Shown in pieces: positions 60,765 through 64,000 of a stretch of DNA of 64,000 nt. The position numbers and the translations under genes are program-made. The notes under the pieces were generated by a model that was not told the DNA's origin, did no database searches, and was given only the letters and a program-made list of their open reading frames with translations. The DNA comes from Microbacterium sp. BH-3-3-3 (GTDB lineage Bacteria; Actinomycetota; Actinomycetes; Actinomycetales; Microbacteriaceae). The stretch covers positions 62,001 to 126,000 of the forward strand of contig NZ_VEFS01000001.1 in assembly GCF_007679045.1 (NCBI RefSeq), read 5' to 3'. Numbering within the stretch: position 1 is the first letter of the stretch; each line of letters starts with the position of its first letter.

Positions 60765-60819
60765 GCGCGGGCTCAGTGCCCCAGAGTGCCGGCTCACGCG
60801 CGGGCTCAGTGCCCCAGAG
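60765..60819. repeat. 22-bp direct repeat at CYTH gene end
   Basis: GCGCGGGCTCAGTGCCCCAGAG occurs at 60765-60786 and 60798-60819 (period 33). The second copy contains the last codons and TGA stop of the CYTH gene (minus strand), so the gene tail with its stop has been duplicated just downstream. Confidence 0.85.
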
Positions 60820-61465
60820 CGCGGCCGAGCTTCGATCCGGATGCCGCGGGGCGGCCCCCGGCGGCGGCCACGGCCGCGTCGACCGCGGCGAAGAACTCCG
60901 CGCGCCCGGCATCGTCGGAGGGGCCGGCGGGGCCGAGCTCCACCTCCCACTCGCGCCAGGACGAGTCGACACCGCGTCGCTCGTCACGGGCCTGCACCCG
61001 GTCGTCGACGAACTCCGCGACGAGGGCGCCCTCGGCATCCGTCAACGCGTACGCGGTGCGCTGGTTGCGCACGCGCGCGAGCGGGAGGAACGGCGGTCGC
61101 GCCCACGCGGAGACGGCTTCTTGGATCCCAGCCGGAACGACGGGATCGGCGTCGTCGTCGGCCACCTCGCCGAGCGGCCACTGGGTCTCGCGTCGCCCAC
61201 CGCCCTCGCGGGGGCCCTTCACGTGCCAGCCCTCGTCGGGCCCGCCGCGACGGCGGCGCACCGCGATGCCCTTGCGGGACAGATCGTGGTGCGCCGTGTC
61301 GACGTAGCGGGCGTCGAGGTCGCGCGGTTCGGGCTCCCCGACACTCACCACACCCGGCAGCGCCGACCAATCGGGAAGGGGCGTGTCGTCATCGACGTCG
61401 TACTTCGACTCGATCTCGACGTTCGAGGCCCCGGATGCCGAGCCGCCCGAGGGGCCTGCGCTCAA
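60806..61465 (-). CDS. CYTH-domain protein (triphosphatase family)
   Basis: 219-aa protein of the CYTH/triphosphate tunnel metalloenzyme family. The ExExK motif is VEIESKYDV (about residues 16-24). Downstream basic and acidic strands that line the tunnel are visible (DARYVDTAHHDLSRKGIAVR, RRRGGPDEGWHVKGP, FVDDRVQARDERR, WREWEVEL). No CHAD domain is attached. Likely activity: hydrolysis of inorganic triphosphate or a similar substrate, not certain. The only usable start is TTG 61465, overlapping the preceding stop as TTGA, so coupled translation is expected. The 3' end carries a duplicated tail. Confidence 0.88.
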   Translation of the reverse strand: MSAGPSGGSASGASNVEIESKYDVDDDTPLPDWSALPGVVSVGEPEPRDLDARYVDTAHHDLSRKGIAVRRRRGGPDEGWHVKGPREGGGRRETQWPLGEVADDDADPVVPAGIQEAVSAWARPPFLPLARVRNQRTAYALTDAEGALVAEFVDDRVQARDERRGVDSSWREWEVELGPAGPSDDAGRAEFFAAVDAAVAAAGGRPAASGSKLGRALGH

Positions 61466-61689
61466 TCGTCGCGTCCGTCGGCGTCGGGGTTGATGTCTTC
61501 GGTCTCTTCGGCGAACACGAAGACCGCCTGCGTGGGGCCGTCGGAGTCGCCCGTGTTCTCGAGACCGCCGTCGCGGCGGTAGACGAGCTGACCCTCGCTG
61601 TAGGGCATGATCAGCGTGTCGTCGGACTCGTTGTCGAGGGGAAGGACCTGCCCGTCGAGCGGGCCTCCGGAAAGTCGTGCGATAGCCAT
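61462..61689 (-). CDS. Small uncharacterised acidic protein
   Basis: 75-aa acidic protein that I do not recognise. It starts MAIARLSGGPLDGQVLPL, a pattern of many small actinobacterial proteins with a GGPLDGQ loop, has beta-strand-like segments (TLIMPYSEGQLVYRR, TQAVFVFAEE) and an acidic end (DINPDADGRDD). It is clearly coding: ATG at 61689 with TACGCT exactly 6 nt upstream, and its stop overlaps the CYTH gene start, so they form a two-gene unit. Confidence 0.8.
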   Translation of the reverse strand: MAIARLSGGPLDGQVLPLDNESDDTLIMPYSEGQLVYRRDGGLENTGDSDGPTQAVFVFAEETEDINPDADGRDD

Positions 61690-61695
61690 GACCTC

Positions 61696-61701
61696 AGCGT
61701 A
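61696..61701 (-). promoter_or_regulatory. -10 hexamer TACGCT, small protein / CYTH unit
   Basis: Minus-strand TACGCT with a 6-nt spacer (GAGGTC) to the ATG at 61689. Confidence 0.5.
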
Positions 61702-61744
61702 GACGGCGCCCTCCGTGCGGGCCGGTGACTTGACAGGGCTCGCC

Positions 61745-61750
61745 TAGAAT
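61745..61750 (+). promoter_or_regulatory. -10 hexamer TAGAAT, glutamine amidotransferase gene
   Basis: TAGAAT lies 7 nt before the GTG at 61758, consistent with a leaderless start. TTGACA at 61731-61736 is only 8 nt upstream, too close to be its -35. Confidence 0.5.
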
Positions 61751-61757
61751 CGCTCGG

Positions 61758-62513
61758 GTGACGACGACCGACCTGCCCGGAGATCGCCCGTTCGTCCTGC
61801 TGGCCACGCGCGCGGAGGACCGCCCGGCCGACGAGGAGTACGCGCTCTTCCTGCGGTATACGGGCCTCCCACCCGAACGGCTGCGCCGCATCCGTCTCGA
61901 ACGCGATGCCCTCCCCGCGCTCGATCTCGACGAGGTGTCGGGCATCCTCGTCGGCGGAAGCCCCTTCAACGCCTCCGACCCGTTCGAGCGCAAGTCGGCG
62001 GTGCAGCGCCGAGTCGAGGCCGAGATGGCCGCCCTGGTCGACGAGGTGGTCGCTCGCGACCTGCCTTTCTTGGGCGCGTGCTACGGCGTCGGCACTCTCG
62101 GGACGCACCTCGGAGCCCCCATCGACGGCACCTTCGCCGAACCCATCAGCGTCGTCGACGTGACCCTCACCGAGGCGGGGCGCGCCGATCCGCTCGCCGC
62201 GGGCCTGCCCTCGACCTTCTCCGCCTTCGTCGGCCACAAAGAGGCGATCAGCGCCCTCCCGCCCGAGGCGGTGTTGCTGGGGTCGTCGCCGACGTGCCCG
62301 GTGCAGATGTTCCGTCTCGGATCCCATGTGTATGCGACGCAGTTCCATCCCGAGCTCGACGTCGACGGCATCGTCACGCGTATCCACGCCTACGCGGAGT
62401 ACGGCTACTTCGCCTCCGACGAGCTCGACCTCACCCTCTCGGCAGTGCGCCGCGCCCCCGTGACGGAACCGTCGCGGATGCTGCGCACGTTCGTCGAGCG
62501 CTACGCCCGCTGA
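61758..62513 (+). CDS. Class I glutamine amidotransferase-like protein
   Basis: 251-aa stand-alone class I amidotransferase domain, GMP-synthase-like. Oxyanion strand GILVGGSPFNASDP (about residue 63), nucleophile elbow FLGACYGVGTLGTHLG (cysteine about 112) and the catalytic pair in YATQFHPELD (His and Glu, about 197) are intact, so glutaminase activity is plausible. FVGHKEAISALPP is the usual GxHxD/E-type loop. No synthetase domain is adjacent, so the ammonia acceptor is unknown. The name GuaA is used in some annotations but is not warranted. Confidence 0.88.
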   Translation: MTTTDLPGDRPFVLLATRAEDRPADEEYALFLRYTGLPPERLRRIRLERDALPALDLDEVSGILVGGSPFNASDPFERKSAVQRRVEAEMAALVDEVVARDLPFLGACYGVGTLGTHLGAPIDGTFAEPISVVDVTLTEAGRADPLAAGLPSTFSAFVGHKEAISALPPEAVLLGSSPTCPVQMFRLGSHVYATQFHPELDVDGIVTRIHAYAEYGYFASDELDLTLSAVRRAPVTEPSRMLRTFVERYAR

Positions 62514-62535
62514 CCTCGGCGGCTCGGCGCTGACC

Positions 62536-63258
62536 TCAGCGCACGCGCACCGTCGAGCGTGCGAGCACGATCGGCGCGGTGACCGCGGGGTGCGCGAGCC
62601 GCAGGTACGGCTCGAGCCCGAGGTCGACCAGGTGCACGCTCCCCGCCAGCTCGGGACCGCGCCCGCGCACGAGGCCGGCCTTGACCGCGCCGAAGGTGAC
62701 GGTGACATCGGCGGCGAGCACGGCGGCATCCGCCGTCCCGTCATCGGGGTCGAGGCCGCTGGGCAGATCGACGGCGACGATGCGGGGACGAGCGTCGAGC
62801 GCGAGGATCTTCTCGACGAGCGCACGGGCGCTGCCACGCAGCCGCCGGTCGGCGAGACGGCCGATGCCGAGGATCCCGTCGACCACGACGCGGTAGTCGG
62901 CGATCCGCGCGCACGCGTCGGTTCCCGAGCACTCGCGCACACCCGCGGCGACAGCCGCGTCGAGCGCCGCGCGATGCACGCGGTCGCGCACGAGCACGAC
63001 GTCGACCGAGGCTCCCGCGCGGGCCAACTCGGCCGCGGCGTACAGGGCGTCTCCGCCGTTGTCACCCGCGCCCGCGAGGACGAGCACCGGCCCCGGATGG
63101 GCCGCGAGCTCGTCGGAGACCACGTCGGCCAGAGCCGCCGCCGCATGGCGCATCAGGGGCACGCCCTGCTCGAGCAGCGGCTTCTCGGCGGCGCGCACGG
63201 CGTCGGCCGTATAGGCCGGTGTGCGCTCGGCCGCGAGCGGGGCCGCGCGCTCAGACAT
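62536..63258 (-). CDS. nnrE: NAD(P)H-hydrate epimerase (YjeF N-terminal type)
   Basis: 240-aa epimerase that interconverts S and R forms of damaged, hydrated NAD(P)H. Motifs: VLAGAGDNGGDALYAAAELA (about residue 58), YRVVVDGILGIG (about 123), IVAVDLPSGLDPDDG (about 160) and VTFGAVKAGLVRGRG. The ADP-dependent dehydratase half, often fused in YjeF proteins, is absent here, so nnrD must be encoded elsewhere. ATG 63258 overlaps the preceding gene's stop by 8 bp. A frame extension upstream of this is in the other gene's shadow. Confidence 0.9.
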   Translation of the reverse strand: MSERAAPLAAERTPAYTADAVRAAEKPLLEQGVPLMRHAAAALADVVSDELAAHPGPVLVLAGAGDNGGDALYAAAELARAGASVDVVLVRDRVHRAALDAAVAAGVRECSGTDACARIADYRVVVDGILGIGRLADRRLRGSARALVEKILALDARPRIVAVDLPSGLDPDDGTADAAVLAADVTVTFGAVKAGLVRGRGPELAGSVHLVDLGLEPYLRLAHPAVTAPIVLARSTVRVR

Positions 63259-64000
63259 GCGACTTCGCCTCCGCAGCGCTCTCGCGCTCGGCGGCGGCGG
63301 GATCGCTCTTCGCGAGCGTCTCGCGCTCCTTCTTCTCGGCCTCGCGCGCCGCGTCGAGCTCACCGGTCGCCGCGCGCACGGCCTTCTCGGCCCGGCGCAC
63401 GCGGAACTGGGTGAGGGTCGACGCACCGTACTTCGCGCGGACGCGGTCGAGATCCTCCTCGGTGGCCACTGTGATGTAGGCCCCGGCGATGAGGATCACC
63501 TGGCTCGACAGGTTGAGCCACAGCAGCAACGCGATGAGCGAGGCGAACGTCGTCAGGAGGGGGTTGCTGGTGGCGCCGCCGACGAACAGTCCCGACAGCT
63601 GCTGCAGGACGACCAGCCCGACACCGCCCAGGAGGGCTCCGCGCAGGAGCGTGCTTCGACGCGTCTTCACTCCCGACAGCGCCGCGAAGGCCACGGCCAC
63701 CGCGGCGGTGTCGAGCACCAGCACGACCGCGGTCGAGAGCAGCCACGTCAGCACCGCCGAGACCCAGGAGTCGGCGGAGATCCCCAGCAGCTCGCGCACG
63801 AAGGTGAGCCCCGCGGTGGCGAGGAAGGTCACGATCGCCGCACCCACCAGCGCGACGCCGATGCCGAGCGCGACGAGGAGGTTGCGCACGATCACGAGGA
63901 TCGGCAGCGTGTCGTCGGTGGTCACCCCGGCGATCTGCCGGAACGCCGAACGCAGCGACCCGATGGCGCCGATGGCTGCACCCAGCAGACCGAGGATCGC
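63251..64000 (-). CDS. YihY/BrkB-family membrane protein (5' truncated)
   Basis: C-terminal ~249 residues of a YihY-family integral membrane protein. The frame is open to the window edge, so the start lies outside. The visible end reads LLGAAIGAIGSLRSAFRQIA, followed by three or four membrane helices (NLLVALGIGVALVGAAIVTF; AVLTWLLSTAVVLVLDTAAV; TFASLIALLLWLNLSSQVIL), the last with the WLNLSSQVILIAGAY pattern typical of the family. The tail is charged and Glu/Ala/Arg-rich. Function in the family is not settled, and RNase BN is a historical misnomer. The GTG at 63925 is internal. Confidence 0.9.
   Translation of the reverse strand, partial: AILGLLGAAIGAIGSLRSAFRQIAGVTTDDTLPILVIVRNLLVALGIGVALVGAAIVTFLATAGLTFVRELLGISADSWVSAVLTWLLSTAVVLVLDTAAVAVAFAALSGVKTRRSTLLRGALLGGVGLVVLQQLSGLFVGGATSNPLLTTFASLIALLLWLNLSSQVILIAGAYITVATEEDLDRVRAKYGASTLTQFRVRRAEKAVRAATGELDAAREAEKKERETLAKSDPAAAERESAAEAKSHV

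Overview
The window is high-GC, gene-dense bacterial chromosome with actinobacterial gene content and order. The closest fit I can argue is a Microbacteriaceae genome, probably Microbacterium or a relative. This rests on gene content, heavy GTG start use and known synteny, not on a database search. Almost everything is core metabolism and cell-envelope or division machinery. I see no prophage, insertion sequence, tRNA, rRNA or CRISPR array, and no recognisable dedicated defence or secondary-metabolite system. The gene neighbourhood resembles the M. tuberculosis blocks wag31-ftsZ-dcw-idsA2-Rv2175c-pknL-aroG-plsC-fadD15-qcrAB-ctaF-ctaC-erpA and garA-Rv1828-Rv1830 (from memory of those genomes).

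Layout. 1-2.5 kb: end of the cytochrome bcc genes (qcrA partial, qcrB). 2.5-4.6 kb: rhodanese, proline iminopeptidase and an SdpI-family gene broken by an in-frame TGA. 4.7-8.6 kb (minus): ctaC-ctaD-ctaF plus a PP2C phosphatase. 8.7-15.8 kb: erpA, M20 dipeptidase, a DUF3043-type membrane protein, hisD-nrdR-pyrD and an unknown membrane protein. 15.9-37.7 kb (minus): dnaE, rluD, lspA, divIVA, yggT, sepF, yggS, ftsZ, ftsQ, murC, murG, ftsW, murD, mraY, murF, ftsI, ftsL, rsmH, mraZ, a division and cell-wall cluster with no murE. 38.1-48.3 kb: DUF3040 protein, polyprenyl synthase, Rv2175c-like protein, LysM muralytic-type protein, PASTA kinase, class II DAHP synthase, acyltransferase, ROK glucokinase, acyl-CoA synthetase. 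48.6-58.2 kb: def, an EspI/MinD-like ATPase with a huge acidic N-terminus, pyruvate carboxylase, ParA, two MerR regulators and the FHA protein GarA. 58.5-64 kb: CopC, dihydrolipoyl dehydrogenase, CYTH protein, a small unknown protein, a class I glutamine amidotransferase, NAD(P)H-hydrate epimerase and a truncated YihY protein.

How the genes work together. qcr and cta genes encode the bcc-aa3 respiratory branch. The dcw block makes lipid II and the divisome, with FtsZ, SepF and DivIVA/Wag31 placing it. The PASTA kinase, PP2C phosphatase, FHA protein GarA and Rv2175c-like protein are plausible parts of Ser/Thr phospho-signalling that ties envelope state to growth and 2-oxoglutarate metabolism. 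Pyc and Lpd feed the same central-carbon node.

Regulation visible in sequence. Many genes carry a TANNNT hexamer exactly 6-7 nt before a GTG or ATG, the pattern expected for leaderless transcripts. mraZ has three 5-nt operator boxes at 10-nt period. GC-rich hairpins separate most transcription units. The least explained sequence is intergenic: several unrelated palindromic or tandem repeats at 11.3, 27.2, 48.4, 56.1 and 60.7 kb.
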